Assembly: GCF_002939885.1 (NCBI RefSeq)
Contig: NZ_MDED01000001.1
Location: 62,001-126,000, forward strand
Reading direction: 5' to 3'
Origin: Xanthomonas cucurbitae
GTDB taxonomy: Bacteria > Pseudomonadota > Gammaproteobacteria > Xanthomonadales > Xanthomonadaceae
DNA length: 64,000 nt
The notes below the pieces were generated by a model. The model was not told the origin of the DNA, did no database searches, and was given only the letters and a program-made list of their open reading frames with translations. Of this stretch, positions 44,844 through 55,570 are shown piece after piece. The translations under genes and the position numbers were made by a program. Each line of letters starts with the position of its first letter. The stretch's first letter is position 1.

Positions 44844-47708
44844 TCACGTGGAGCGACGCTCCAGCAGCCGCGCCACGCGCCGCTTCAGCTCGGCGGCCTG
44901 GAACGGCTTGGTCAATACCTCCATGCCGGCGTCCAGTTGCCCCGCGCCTACTGCCGCACTGGCCGCGTAACCGGTCACGAACAGCACCGGAAGCGTGGGC
45001 CGCGACTGTCGGCCCGCATCGGCGATCTGGCGTCCGTTCAAGCCTCCGGTCAGCCCGACATCGGTGACCAACAGGTCAATTGCTTCCTGCGAGCGCAACC
45101 GCTCCATCGCCGCGCTGCCTTCGGCCGTCTCGATCACCCGGTAGCCGGCATCGCCCAGTACCTCACGGATGAGCGTGCGGATGGCGATCTCGTTCTCCAC
45201 CAGCAGCACCGTGCAAGCGTGCACCGGCGACCGCGACGGCGGCTGCACGAGCGCAGGTACCGCCACTTCCTGCGACCGCGCACCGATCACACGCGGCAGA
45301 TACACCGACATGGTGGTGCCCACGCCCACGACCGAGTCGATCCGCACATGCCCGCCGGATTGCCGGGTAAAGCCATAGATCATCGACAAGCCCAGGCCGG
45401 TACCCTGACCGATGGGCTTGGTGGTGAAAAAGGGTTCGAACACCTTGGCCATGACCTCGGCCGTCATTCCGGTCCCGGTGTCCTGCACGCACAGGCACAC
45501 ATAATCGCCCGCCGGCAGATCCAGCGGCGCGGCCGCGTCTGGATCCAGCGACAGGTTGTGCAGGCTGACGGTCAAGGTGCCGCCGTCGGGCATCGCATCG
45601 CGTGCGTTGAGGCATAGGTTGAGCAGCACGTTCTCCAGCTGCGGCGCGTCCACCAGCACCTTCCACGACGGCGGCGACGGCGCCACCTGCAGGCTGATCG
45701 AAGGCCCCAGCGTGCGCGCAATGATCTCGCGCATCCCCTCCACCAGCGCATCCACCGCCACTGCACTGGGTGCCAGTGTCTGCCTGCGCGAGAACGCCAA
45801 CAGCCGCTGGGTCAATGCCGCCGCACGCCCTGCGCTGGCCTGTGCCATCTCCACATAGCGCTCCAGGCGCTCGTAACGGCCCTGCGCAACGCGTGCTTGC
45901 AGCAATTCCAGGCCCATCGTGATGGAGGTCAGCAGATTGTTGAAGTCGTGCGCCAGCCCGCCGGTCAGTTGCCCTACTGCTTCCATCTTCTGGCTCTGGC
46001 GCAGCTTCTCCTCGGCCAACAGCAACGCGGCGCTGCGCTCGCGCACGCGCTCTTCCAGGGTGTTGGTAAACAGCTGCAATTGTTCTTCGGCCTTGCGTCT
46101 GTCGGTGACGTCCGATGCAGTACCGAACCATTGCTCGATGGCGCCGTGCGCATCCAGCAGCGGCACCGCGCGCAGCAGCATCCAGCGCAGGCGCTGGTCG
46201 CTATGCCTCACGCGCACCTCCAACTCCAGGCTGGTCTTGCCATCGATCGCTGCGGTAATGGCATTGGCCAGCTGCGCGCGGTCGCCCGCATGGATCCATT
46301 CCTGCTGCCAGCCCACCTTTCCCGGCAGATCGCCGCCTTCCAGCAGGCCTTCGCCCACGTGCAGACGCAATGCACCCCAGTCGGCAGTGGCTGAGAAGAT
46401 CGATTGCGAGGACGCACGCACCAGGGCATCCAGCCGGCGCTCGCTCTTCACCAGCGCCTCGCTGGCCAACCGCTCGGCCGTGCGGTCACGCAACACCTTG
46501 ACGAACCCGATCGCCATGCCGGTCTCCTCGCGCAGCACCATCAGCGACCCATTGGCCCAGAAGCGCTCGCCAGACTTGCGCACGTGCCAGCGCTCGTCCA
46601 TGCCACTGCCACTCTCCAGCGCCGCAGCCGCCTCGATCAACAGCTGGCCACGCGCGACGTCTTCAGGCGTGAACGCACGTTCCAGCGTCTGTCCCAGCAT
46701 TTCGGCCTCGCTCCAGCCCAGCGTCCGCTGCGCCCCCTCGTTCCACAGGGTGACGCGCCCGTCCAGATCGGTGGCGACGATGGCGTAGTCCATCACGCTA
46801 TCCAGGATCTGCCGGTTGCGTATCTCCGCCACGCGCACGGCGCGTTCAAGATTGATGCGCTCGGTGATGTCCAACCCCTGCACGAAGATACCGGACACAG
46901 CGCCGTCGGCACCGGCGATCGGCTGATAGAACAGGTCCAGCAACCGCCGCTGCGTCGGCCCGCCGGGCGTGACCTGCACGTGGTACTCCACCGCATTGGC
47001 CGCGTACGCCTGCCCGGAGCGATACACCTCGTCCAGGTGCCGCAGATGCCCCTGCTCCACCGCATCCGGCAACGCCTCGGCCAATGGCCGCCCAATCACA
47101 CTGCGGTGGCCGATCAGGCGCGAATAACAGGGGTTGGCGAATTCCACACGATGCTGCGGCCCGCTCAGGAATGCCATGAACATCGGCGCCTGCTCGAACA
47201 GCCGGATCAGGCGTTCGTGCTCGTCCGCCAGCCGTGCCTGCGCCACCATGCGCGCGGTGACCTCGTTGGTGACGCAGAAGGCGCCGCCCACCTTGCCATC
47301 GTCAAGATAGATCGGAGAAAACGAAAACGTCCACCAAGTCTGCTCGGGCGTGCCATAGCGGTTCATGCCGATCGGCATTTCCTCGAAACGCGAGGCCCGC
47401 CCGGCGAACGCCGCCTCGATCGGCTCGCGCACCGCGTCCCAGGCATCGGCCCACAACGCCTTCAGCGGGGCGCCCAGCGCCTGTGCCCGGCGTGGCCCCA
47501 GGATCGGGGCGTACGCATCGTTATAGAAGAAGATCAGTGCATCGCCCCACACCACATACATGCTTTCCGGCGAGGAAAGCATCAGGTCGAGCGCATTACG
47601 CATGGCGGGAGGCCATTGCGCACTCGGCCCCAGCGGTGTGGAGTTCCAATCGTACGTGCGTATCGCATGGGCCATGGCACTGTCGCCGTGCGGGAAGGAG
47701 GCGCTCAC
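44844..47708 (-). CDS. Hybrid PAS sensor histidine kinase with C-terminal receiver
   Basis: A 954-residue soluble protein without clear membrane helices. There are several PAS-type domains in the first 550 residues (MYVVWGDALIFFYNDAYAPI; VEFANPCYSRLIGHRSVIGR; AIVATDLDGRVTLWNEGAQR; a fourth before residue 550). A coiled segment precedes the HisKA domain (GGLAHDFNNLLTSITMG, phosphorylatable His near residue 586). The HATPase domain has ENVLLNLCLNARDAM and GTGLGLSMIYGFTRQSGGHV. The receiver is TVLLVENEIAIRTLIREVLG with its Asp in LLVTDVGLTG near residue 884. The output partner is not visible. It is divergent from the chemoreceptor gene. Confidence 0.93.
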   Translation of the reverse strand: MSASFPHGDSAMAHAIRTYDWNSTPLGPSAQWPPAMRNALDLMLSSPESMYVVWGDALIFFYNDAYAPILGPRRAQALGAPLKALWADAWDAVREPIEAAFAGRASRFEEMPIGMNRYGTPEQTWWTFSFSPIYLDDGKVGGAFCVTNEVTARMVAQARLADEHERLIRLFEQAPMFMAFLSGPQHRVEFANPCYSRLIGHRSVIGRPLAEALPDAVEQGHLRHLDEVYRSGQAYAANAVEYHVQVTPGGPTQRRLLDLFYQPIAGADGAVSGIFVQGLDITERINLERAVRVAEIRNRQILDSVMDYAIVATDLDGRVTLWNEGAQRTLGWSEAEMLGQTLERAFTPEDVARGQLLIEAAAALESGSGMDERWHVRKSGERFWANGSLMVLREETGMAIGFVKVLRDRTAERLASEALVKSERRLDALVRASSQSIFSATADWGALRLHVGEGLLEGGDLPGKVGWQQEWIHAGDRAQLANAITAAIDGKTSLELEVRVRHSDQRLRWMLLRAVPLLDAHGAIEQWFGTASDVTDRRKAEEQLQLFTNTLEERVRERSAALLLAEEKLRQSQKMEAVGQLTGGLAHDFNNLLTSITMGLELLQARVAQGRYERLERYVEMAQASAGRAAALTQRLLAFSRRQTLAPSAVAVDALVEGMREIIARTLGPSISLQVAPSPPSWKVLVDAPQLENVLLNLCLNARDAMPDGGTLTVSLHNLSLDPDAAAPLDLPAGDYVCLCVQDTGTGMTAEVMAKVFEPFFTTKPIGQGTGLGLSMIYGFTRQSGGHVRIDSVVGVGTTMSVYLPRVIGARSQEVAVPALVQPPSRSPVHACTVLLVENEIAIRTLIREVLGDAGYRVIETAEGSAAMERLRSQEAIDLLVTDVGLTGGLNGRQIADAGRQSRPTLPVLFVTGYAASAAVGAGQLDAGMEVLTKPFQAAELKRRVARLLERRST

Positions 47709-48205
47709 GAAAGCGGCCTCCCCCAGATTCGCAGGTACGTGCGCGCCTTGCCGCGCGAGATCGCCGCATAGGCAGTGAGAACCCTACCAGTCATACACAG
47801 ATGCATCGTTTCAAACCATGGAAAGAACTGAAAGACAGGGGCCCCCGCATTACGGCGGCGGGTGCCCGCAGGCGCCCATCATCTGGCGTGCTGCGGGTCG
47901 CGTCCAGCAGCACATTGCGCAGTCGCTGAATCGCGCTCCTCAACACCGCGCGTCGCCTACGACACCGGTTGGCAGGCTACAACTGTGTTGTACGGCACGA
48001 ATCAGCGAGGACAGCCCCTTCCCGCCCCAAATGGACCCCTCCCAGCGAGTCAAGAATCGGCTGCCGAGGCCGCTAACCAACAAGTTGCCATCAGTCCCTT
48101 GCACGCGCCCCGCGTGTCAATGGCAGCATCATCTCGTGTGCGTCACGCCCTTGCCGCCGCCGGGGCGCCCTGCTCTCCCGTCAGCCGGATCGTGGATCAC
48201 TCCCT
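47709..48205. other. Divergent intergenic region, no gene seen
   Basis: About 500 bases between the hybrid kinase (minus) and chemoreceptor (plus). Open frames exist but show no coding features, no signal peptide or ribosome site. I see no sigma-28 or sigma-54 consensus that I would trust. Confidence 0.55.
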
Positions 48206-50317
48206 ATGCACTTCCTTTCGAATCTACGCATCGGCCAACGCCTGGCCCTTGGCTTTCTCACCATCATCGTGCTGATGGTGATCCTCACCGTGGTCGGCAT
48301 CCAGCGCGTGCGAAGCATCGACCGGCAGCTCACCGCCATCAACGAAGTCAATAGCGTCAAACAACGCTATGCAATCAACTTCCGCGGCAGCGTGCACGAT
48401 CGCGCGATCGCCTTACGCGACGTGGTCCTGCTGGACGACCCGGCAGAGCGCCACGCCGCCGAGCAGTTGATCGACAAGCTTGCCGCCGACTACGCACGCT
48501 CGGCGCAGCCGCTGGACGACATGCTGGCCGCCTCCACCGACACCAACGAAAAAGCCATCCTCCAGCGGATCAAGACCGTCGAACAACGCACCATGCCGTT
48601 GATCGCCCAGGTGCGTGGGTTTCGCGAAGCCGCCGACAAACCGCACGCCGAGCAGCAACTGCTGCAACAGGCACGCCCGGCCTTCATCGACTGGCTGGCC
48701 AGCATCAATGCCTTCATCGACCTGCAGGAGGCCAAGAACCGTGCGGCGGCCAAGGATGCCGTTGCCACCGCACGCGGTTTTGCGATGCTGATGGTGCTCT
48801 CCACCGTCGTCGCCCTGCTGCTCGGCGCCACCATTGCCCTCCTGCTGACCCGCAGCGTGGTGCTGCCGCTGCGCCAGTCGCTGCAGCTGGCACAACGCAT
48901 CAGCCAAGGCGATTTGCGCAGTAAAGACGCCCAGGCCGGCAATGACGAGTCCGGCCAACTGCTGCGCGCGATGCAGCAGATGCAACTGCGCCTGCACGAA
49001 GTGATCTCGGCGCAACGCGACATGGCTGCCCGCCATGACGCCGGCCAGACCAGCTACCGTACCGACGCGCAGCGCTTTCCCGGCGAATACGGCCACATGG
49101 TGCAGGACACCAACGCACTGGTGGACGCGCATGTGCAGACCCAGCTGCGCATGACCGAGGTGATGGGTCGCTACGCGGTGGGCGACCTGACACCGGAGAT
49201 CGAGCAGTACCCCGGCGAAAAGGCCGTCATCACCACCACCATGCAGCAGGTAAAACAGAACCTGCGCGCCATCAATGCGCAGATCCATGCTCTCACCCAG
49301 GCAGCCTGCGCCGGCAACTTCGCATTGCGTGGCCACCCAGACCACTTCGAGCACGACTTCCGCCTGATGGTGGAGAACCTCAACACCATGATGGCCACCG
49401 CCGACACCAACCTGGCCCGGTTCTCCGAGCTGCTGCGCGCCATCGCCGACGGCGACCTCACCGTGCGCATGTCCGGCAATTTCCACGGCGTGTTCGCCGC
49501 CATGCGCGACGATGCCAACAGCACCGTGCACCGGCTCACCGACATCGTCACCCAGATCCAGACCACCTCCAACAGTATTGGTTTTGCCGCCGAAGACATC
49601 GCCAGTGGCAATCAGGAACTGGCGCGCCGTAGCGAACAACAGGCCGCCAGCCTCGAAGAAACGGCGGCCTCGATGGAAGAGCTGACCTCCACCGTCAAGC
49701 AGAATGCCGAGCACGCCAGCCGCGCCAATCAGCTCGCGCTTGGTGCTGCCGCCATTGCCTCGCAAGGGCGCGATGTGGTCGACCAGGTCATCGACACCAT
49801 GTCCGGCATCGAAGACGCCTCAAAGCGCATCGCCGACATCATCTCCGTCATCGACGGCATTGCCTTCCAGACCAACATCCTCGCCCTGAATGCCGCCGTC
49901 GAAGCCGCACGCGCAGGCGAACAAGGCCGCGGATTCGCCGTGGTTGCATCGGAAGTACGCACCCTCTCGCACCGCTCCTCCGATGCCGCCAAGGAAATCA
50001 AGCGACTGATCGACGACTCGGTACAACGCGTCACCGACGGCTCGGCACTGGTGCACACCGCCGGCACCACCATGGGCGAAGTCGTCACCAGCGTCCAGCA
50101 CGTCACCGACATCATGGCCAACATCTCCGCCGCCTCGCAGGAACAGGCCGGCGGCATCGAACAGGTCAATCACACCATCGCCCAGATGGATGAAACCACC
50201 CAGCAGAATGTACGCCTGGTAGAAGCCGCGAGTACCGCCGCACATGCGCTGGAAGAACACTCCGTGCAACTCAACCGCGCGGTGGAAGTGTTCAAGGTCA
50301 ATGCAGTGGTGATGTGA
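48206..50317 (+). CDS. Methyl-accepting chemotaxis protein
   Basis: A 703-residue chemoreceptor. TM1 is near residues 10-32 ([20 protein letters not shown]). A four-helix-bundle type periplasmic domain of about 160 residues follows, then TM2 near 193-215 and a HAMP domain ([20 protein letters not shown]). An unusual additional linker precedes the long signalling coil. The tip is [20 protein letters not shown], then [20 protein letters not shown] (near residues 550-590). It sends ligand signals to CheA/CheW. There is no CheB/R pentapeptide at the C-terminus. Confidence 0.95.
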   Translation: MHFLSNLRIGQRLALGFLTIIVLMVILTVVGIQRVRSIDRQLTAINEVNSVKQRYAINFRGSVHDRAIALRDVVLLDDPAERHAAEQLIDKLAADYARSAQPLDDMLAASTDTNEKAILQRIKTVEQRTMPLIAQVRGFREAADKPHAEQQLLQQARPAFIDWLASINAFIDLQEAKNRAAAKDAVATARGFAMLMVLSTVVALLLGATIALLLTRSVVLPLRQSLQLAQRISQGDLRSKDAQAGNDESGQLLRAMQQMQLRLHEVISAQRDMAARHDAGQTSYRTDAQRFPGEYGHMVQDTNALVDAHVQTQLRMTEVMGRYAVGDLTPEIEQYPGEKAVITTTMQQVKQNLRAINAQIHALTQAACAGNFALRGHPDHFEHDFRLMVENLNTMMATADTNLARFSELLRAIADGDLTVRMSGNFHGVFAAMRDDANSTVHRLTDIVTQIQTTSNSIGFAAEDIASGNQELARRSEQQAASLEETAASMEELTSTVKQNAEHASRANQLALGAAAIASQGRDVVDQVIDTMSGIEDASKRIADIISVIDGIAFQTNILALNAAVEAARAGEQGRGFAVVASEVRTLSHRSSDAAKEIKRLIDDSVQRVTDGSALVHTAGTTMGEVVTSVQHVTDIMANISAASQEQAGGIEQVNHTIAQMDETTQQNVRLVEAASTAAHALEEHSVQLNRAVEVFKVNAVVM

Positions 50318-50431
50318 CCCATGGAAGCGCTGCCTGCAGGCGATCATGCAGGCGCGTAAGTGAGAGGCATCAGATGCAACAGATGGACGAGACCTGAGGA
50401 CAAGGGTGGTCTCGATGCCTTGCACTCCAGT

Positions 50432-50521
50432 TGGCGGAGAGAGTGGGATTCGAACCCACGGAAGGTTTGACCCTTCGCCGGTTTTCAAGACCGGTGCCTT
50501 AAACCGCTCGGCCATCTCTCC
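50432..50521 (-). tRNA. tRNA-Ser, anticodon TGA
   Basis: Read on the minus strand, GGAGAGATGG starts the acceptor stem and TCTCTCC closes it, followed by discriminator G and encoded CCA. The anticodon stem-loop CCGGTCTTGAAAACCGG has TGA as anticodon, reading UCA codons. A long variable arm (GCGAAGGGTCAAACCTTC) marks it as a class II tRNA. The T-arm is GTGGGTTCGAATCCCAC. Ninety bases with CCA. Confidence 0.97.
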
Positions 50522-50906
50522 GATGCTGCTGTGCGTAACCGCCGAAGGCATCGGCTGTCACGCTGGCGGCCCGCGTTGCGCGGGTGACGCCTGACGGTAG
50601 CCGCACGGGCATCTTGTGCGGATCCACCACTCCCAGGATTGCTCCCGGGCGCGCATTCTCGCATGCCCGGGCGCGTTCTGCTTGGTGACGCCACTCGCTT
50701 CTGGGGCTGGCGCAGTCGCCGTGCGACGCGGCGCTGTTAGTAGCCGGCCGCTATACGTTGTGGTTGGCGGGCTGCATCTACGCACCCGTGCAGCCTGCCG
50801 AAGCCTGAAGCGAACTGACTGACGAGCAGCTCGCGGACTGCCGACTAACCGGTCCGCCAGCCGCGGCGGCCAAACACCGTGCTCAGCCGACTGCGGCCAC
50901 CACTGC
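50522..50906. other. Intergenic region upstream of tRNA-Ser, no gene seen
   Basis: About 385 bases. It holds a direct repeat of CCCGGGCGCG near 50647 and 50668. Short frames exist but none is convincing. It contains the promoter of the minus-strand tRNA gene, not identified. Confidence 0.5.
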
Positions 50907-51914
50907 TCAGCCAGCCTCGGCCACGGCCACTGCCAAGCGCGGCGCAGTGCCGGCGGCACGCTTGAGCTTTTCCGCCAGTTCGGCGCAGTTGCCGCCGCAA
51001 TCCAGGCGCGAGCGTTCGATCTCCTGCGGCAGGTGTTCGGCCAGGAAGTCGATGAACACTCGCACGGCCGGCAGCAGGCCGCGACGCGAGGCGAACACGG
51101 CGTGGCAGATGCCCTGCGGCAGCGACCAGTGCGGCAGCACCACTTCCAGTTCGCCACTGCGCACTGCTTCGGCGCAGACGGTTTCCGGCAGCATGGTGAT
51201 GCCGAAGCCATCGCGCGCCATCGATTGCAGCAGCGGGAAGTCGAATCCGGCCAGCCGCGGCTGCAGGTCCACGCGGCGCATTTCGCCGTTGGGGCCGTGT
51301 AGTTCCCAGCGTTGGTGCGCTTCGTCCTCACTGGTGCTCATGGTGGTGTGGTTGGCCAGTTCGCTGGGGTCCTTGGGGCGCCCGGCGCGATCCAGGTACT
51401 TGGGACTGGCCACCAACAATTCCTGTACCTGGCCGAAGCTGCGCATCACCAGGCTGCCGTCGTCATCCAGGCGCGAACGCACGCGCAGGGCGATGTCGTA
51501 GCCTTCGTTGATGACATCCACACGGCGGTTGCTGATATTGAGCTGCAGCCGCACCTTGGGGTACTTGGCCAGGAATTCCGGCAGCAGCTTGGGCAACTGG
51601 ATCTGCGCGAGCGAGACAGGAACGCTCACCCGGACAAGACCGCGCGGCTCGGCGCTGAGACGATCCACCACCTCGCGCGCGGCCTGGGCCTCGGCCAGCA
51701 TGGTCTGGGCATGGCGGTGCACGCTGGTGCCCACGTCGGTCACCGCGAAGCGGCGCGTGGAGCGCTGCAGCAGGCGTACGCCCAGGTCGGTTTCGAGCTG
51801 GCTGATGCGCCGACTCAGGCGCGATTTGGGGATGCCGAGCGCGCGCTCGGCGGCGGCGAAGCCGCCGTGGTCCACCACCATCGCGAAGTAATACAAGTCA
51901 TTCAGGTCGTGCAT
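50907..51914 (-). CDS. LysR-family transcriptional regulator
   Basis: A 335-residue regulator: N-terminal winged helix-turn-helix (MHDLNDLYYFAMVVDHGGFA, GIPKSRLSRRISQLETDLGV) and a C-terminal periplasmic-binding-like effector domain (LVRVSVPVSLAQIQLPKLLP). It is divergent from azoR with about 115 bases between starts, the usual LysR-target arrangement. Likely controls azoR and responds to a quinone or electrophile, an inference from similar pairs. ATG 51914 fits the family; ATG 51929 is also possible. Confidence 0.92.
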   Translation of the reverse strand: MHDLNDLYYFAMVVDHGGFAAAERALGIPKSRLSRRISQLETDLGVRLLQRSTRRFAVTDVGTSVHRHAQTMLAEAQAAREVVDRLSAEPRGLVRVSVPVSLAQIQLPKLLPEFLAKYPKVRLQLNISNRRVDVINEGYDIALRVRSRLDDDGSLVMRSFGQVQELLVASPKYLDRAGRPKDPSELANHTTMSTSEDEAHQRWELHGPNGEMRRVDLQPRLAGFDFPLLQSMARDGFGITMLPETVCAEAVRSGELEVVLPHWSLPQGICHAVFASRRGLLPAVRVFIDFLAEHLPQEIERSRLDCGGNCAELAEKLKRAAGTAPRLAVAVAEAG

Positions 51915-52030
51915 GGCGCAGACATCCATGGATAGAACGATAAGTTATATTTAACCACCTTTATCCCAACAGAGCAACGACCTAGGCTGCCCCCCTCCGC
52001 GGCACTGCCGCATGTCATCAGGTCCTCGCC
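51915..52030. promoter_or_regulatory. AT-rich LysR/azoR divergent control region
   Basis: The stretch 51935-51970 (AACGATAAGTTATATTTAAC and on to CACCTTTATCC) is AT-rich in GC-rich surroundings. It contains ATAAG and CTTTAT in opposite orientation. This is a plausible LysR operator and core promoter for azoR, not proven. Confidence 0.45.
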
Positions 52031-52609
52031 ATGAAGCTGCTCCATCTCGATTCCAGCGCCCTGGGTGCCAACTCCATCAGTCGCGAACTCAGTGCTGCCG
52101 TGGTGGCGCAGCAGCGCCTGCTTCATCCGAACCTACAGGTGAGCTACCGCGATCTGGACCGGGACCCGATCCCCCATCTCACCGGCCAGTCGCTGGTGCA
52201 GGCCGATGCGGCCGAGGCTGCCGCCGCCGAGCAGGTGATGCAGCAATTTCTGGAGGCCGACGTCATCGTGATCGGGGCGCCGATGTACAACTTCAGCATT
52301 CCCTCCACGCTGAAGGCGTGGATCGACCGGATCGCGGTGGCCGGGCGCACGTTTCGCTACACCGCCACGGGAGCGGAAGGCTTGGCCGGCGGCAAGCGCG
52401 TCATCATCGCCAGCGCGCGTGGTGGCATCTATCCCGAGACGAGCAACGATTTCCAGGAACCGTACCTGCGACAGGTATTCGGCTTTCTGGGCATCGCCGA
52501 GGTGAGCTTCGTGCGTGCGGAAGGCGTTGCCTACTCGCCGCAGCATCGCAGCGACGCGCTTGCGCAGGCACTGGCAGCGCTGCGGCAGCCGGAAGAAGTG
52601 CTGGCTTGA
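52031..52609 (+). CDS. azoR: FMN-dependent NADH:quinone/azo reductase
   Basis: A 192-residue flavodoxin-fold protein. MKLLHLDSSALGANSISREL is the FMN-phosphate-binding start, IGAPMYNFSIPSTLKAWIDR is the isoalloxazine-contacting motif near residue 90, and ARGGIYPETSNDF is the cap region. It reduces quinones and azo dyes, protecting from thiol-reactive stress. It is divergent from the LysR regulator, convergent with serS. Confidence 0.93.
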   Translation: MKLLHLDSSALGANSISRELSAAVVAQQRLLHPNLQVSYRDLDRDPIPHLTGQSLVQADAAEAAAAEQVMQQFLEADVIVIGAPMYNFSIPSTLKAWIDRIAVAGRTFRYTATGAEGLAGGKRVIIASARGGIYPETSNDFQEPYLRQVFGFLGIAEVSFVRAEGVAYSPQHRSDALAQALAALRQPEEVLA

Positions 52610-52705
52610 GCGCGCAGTTTCAAAGCCATCGTCACAGCACTTCGCGCACTGCGCGAATCGCGTGATTCATGTGCGGATGCGCGCCCCTGGGCTGCCCAAG
52701 TGGCA

Positions 52706-54094
<1,389 letters not shown>

Positions 54095-54096
54095 CT

Positions 54097-54756
54097 ATGC
54101 CCGCGCCCCGCCCTGCGTCCGATCGCCAGATCGTCCTGCGTCTGCCCCGCCATACCCTGAAAATTGCCGGCATTGCCTTCGGCGCCGGCCTGCTGCTGTT
54201 CCTGTTGGTCTGGGCCACCGGCCGCAAGGACGACTTCTACAAGGCGGCGCCGGCGCCGCCGAGCGCCAGCGCGCCGACGGACGCGCAAGCCATCCAACCG
54301 CTGCCGGCGCCGTTGCCCGCGCAGGATGGCGCCAGCGATATGCCGCAGGCCAAACCGCCGGAAGACACCCCCGCCCTGGTGGAAACCGCGCCCCCCCCTC
54401 CGCCAGCACCGGCCCCGCTGCCCGAAGACGCGGTTGCTGGTGCGCCAGGCACGCCGACCGCCGCGCCGGTGGCCGGCGGCCACCGTCCGGTTCCGATGCA
54501 GGGCCAGATGCCGCCACCGCGCTATCCGTCGGCAGCATTGCGGCGCGGCGATGCCGGCGAGGTGGTCGTGCGCGTGGATGTGGACGCAGCCGGTAATCCG
54601 GGCGGGGTCACCCTGGTGCAGCGCAGCGGCTCGCGCGACCTGGACCGCGCGGCGATGGAGGCGGTGCGGCACTGGCGTTTCCATCCGGCGCAGAACAGCG
54701 GCCAGCCGGTGGCCGGTAGCCTGGATGTCCCGTTCCAGTTCAAGCCGGCGCAGTAA
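54097..54756 (+). CDS. TonB-like energy transducer (a)
   Basis: A 219-residue protein: N-terminal cytoplasmic basic part, one membrane helix (IAGIAFGAGLLLFLLVWATG, about residues 22-41), a Pro/Ala-rich periplasmic linker (PPPPPAPAPLPED) and a TonB C-terminal domain (MPPPRYPSAALRRGDAGEVV; AMEAVRHWRFHPAQN). It couples proton-motive force to outer-membrane receptors. No exbB/exbD nearby. ATG 54097 is supported by AGGTGA eight bases upstream. A second TonB-like gene follows 247 bases later. Confidence 0.9.
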   Translation: MPAPRPASDRQIVLRLPRHTLKIAGIAFGAGLLLFLLVWATGRKDDFYKAAPAPPSASAPTDAQAIQPLPAPLPAQDGASDMPQAKPPEDTPALVETAPPPPPAPAPLPEDAVAGAPGTPTAAPVAGGHRPVPMQGQMPPPRYPSAALRRGDAGEVVVRVDVDAAGNPGGVTLVQRSGSRDLDRAAMEAVRHWRFHPAQNSGQPVAGSLDVPFQFKPAQ

Positions 54757-55003
54757 GCTGGGCTAACAGCGCGCGTAGTGCGAGTTCGAAGCCGGCAAGC
54801 GTCGGCAACCGATGCTCGGTAAAAGACTGTTAAAACGTGAACTGAAACGGTTACCGCACGCTGCGCCGGGTGTCCCGTTAGCGTCACTAAGCTGAATCCC
54901 GACCCCGCTTGCGTGCATCGACACGGCCCTCGCCTTAGCTGCCCCTCAGGCAACGCCGAACAGACTGGCCCGGTCATCCCACCGATGTGCCAGGAGGCCG
55001 GCC

Positions 55004-55570
55004 ATGTCCTTCACCTCGAATCCCTCATCGCATCGCCCCGCTTTGCCAAGGGCCGCCACCGCGCGCAGGCAGGAGACGCCCAGTGACGGGGCCTCACCGT
55101 GGCTGTGGGCGACCCTGGTCGCGTTGCTGGTGGTGATTCCCAGCTGGTGGTGGGCACGACATGCCGACGAATCGTTCGCCACCGATACCGCCCCTGCGCC
55201 GGCGGCCAGCCGTCAGATCCTGCCTAGCGCCGATGGACCCCACGCGATGACCATGGTGCCGCACCAGCCGGCGCGCGCGCCGGTCAGCAGCGGGGAGGCA
55301 ATTCCGCTACCCGGCAATGCATTGCCAACCTACCCGGCCGAGCTGGCGCGTGCGGGTCTGCAAGGCAGCCGGACTGCGCGGCTGCAGCTGGATGTGCAAG
55401 GACGCGTGAATGAGGTGACCATCGTCGAGCGCGCGGGCAGCAACGACCCTCGTCTGGATGCGGCGGTGGTGCGCAGCCTGCAGCAATGGCGTTTCGAGCC
55501 CGCCACGCGCGACGGGCATGCGGTGGTCAGCACCGTGCAGGTGCCGGTGGAATTCAGCGCGCAGCGCTGA
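55004..55570 (+). CDS. TonB-like energy transducer (b)
   Basis: A 188-residue protein with one membrane helix (WLWATLVALLVVIPSWWWAR, near residues 33-52), a linker of about 55 residues and a TonB C-terminal domain (LPTYPAELARAGLQGSRTAR; RLDAAVVRSLQQWRFEPATR). It has a short linker for a TonB, so it may act on a nearby periplasmic partner rather than reach the outer membrane. Its 3' end overlaps the 3' end of aroA by 17 bases (convergent). Confidence 0.88.
   Translation: MSFTSNPSSHRPALPRAATARRQETPSDGASPWLWATLVALLVVIPSWWWARHADESFATDTAPAPAASRQILPSADGPHAMTMVPHQPARAPVSSGEAIPLPGNALPTYPAELARAGLQGSRTARLQLDVQGRVNEVTIVERAGSNDPRLDAAVVRSLQQWRFEPATRDGHAVVSTVQVPVEFSAQR

Noticed and set aside
47818-48354. 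178-codon open frame upstream of the chemoreceptor
   Set aside because: It overlaps the real chemoreceptor start in another frame, and the translation is Pro/Arg/His-rich with no fold.
50332-50353. Terminator after the chemoreceptor gene
   Set aside because: GCCTGCA/TGCAGGC can pair, but the stem is short, the loop is eight bases and there is no T-run.
50406-50694. Short open frames over tRNA-Ser
   Set aside because: They are the well-known spurious translations of tRNA genes (for example RWPSGLRHRS).
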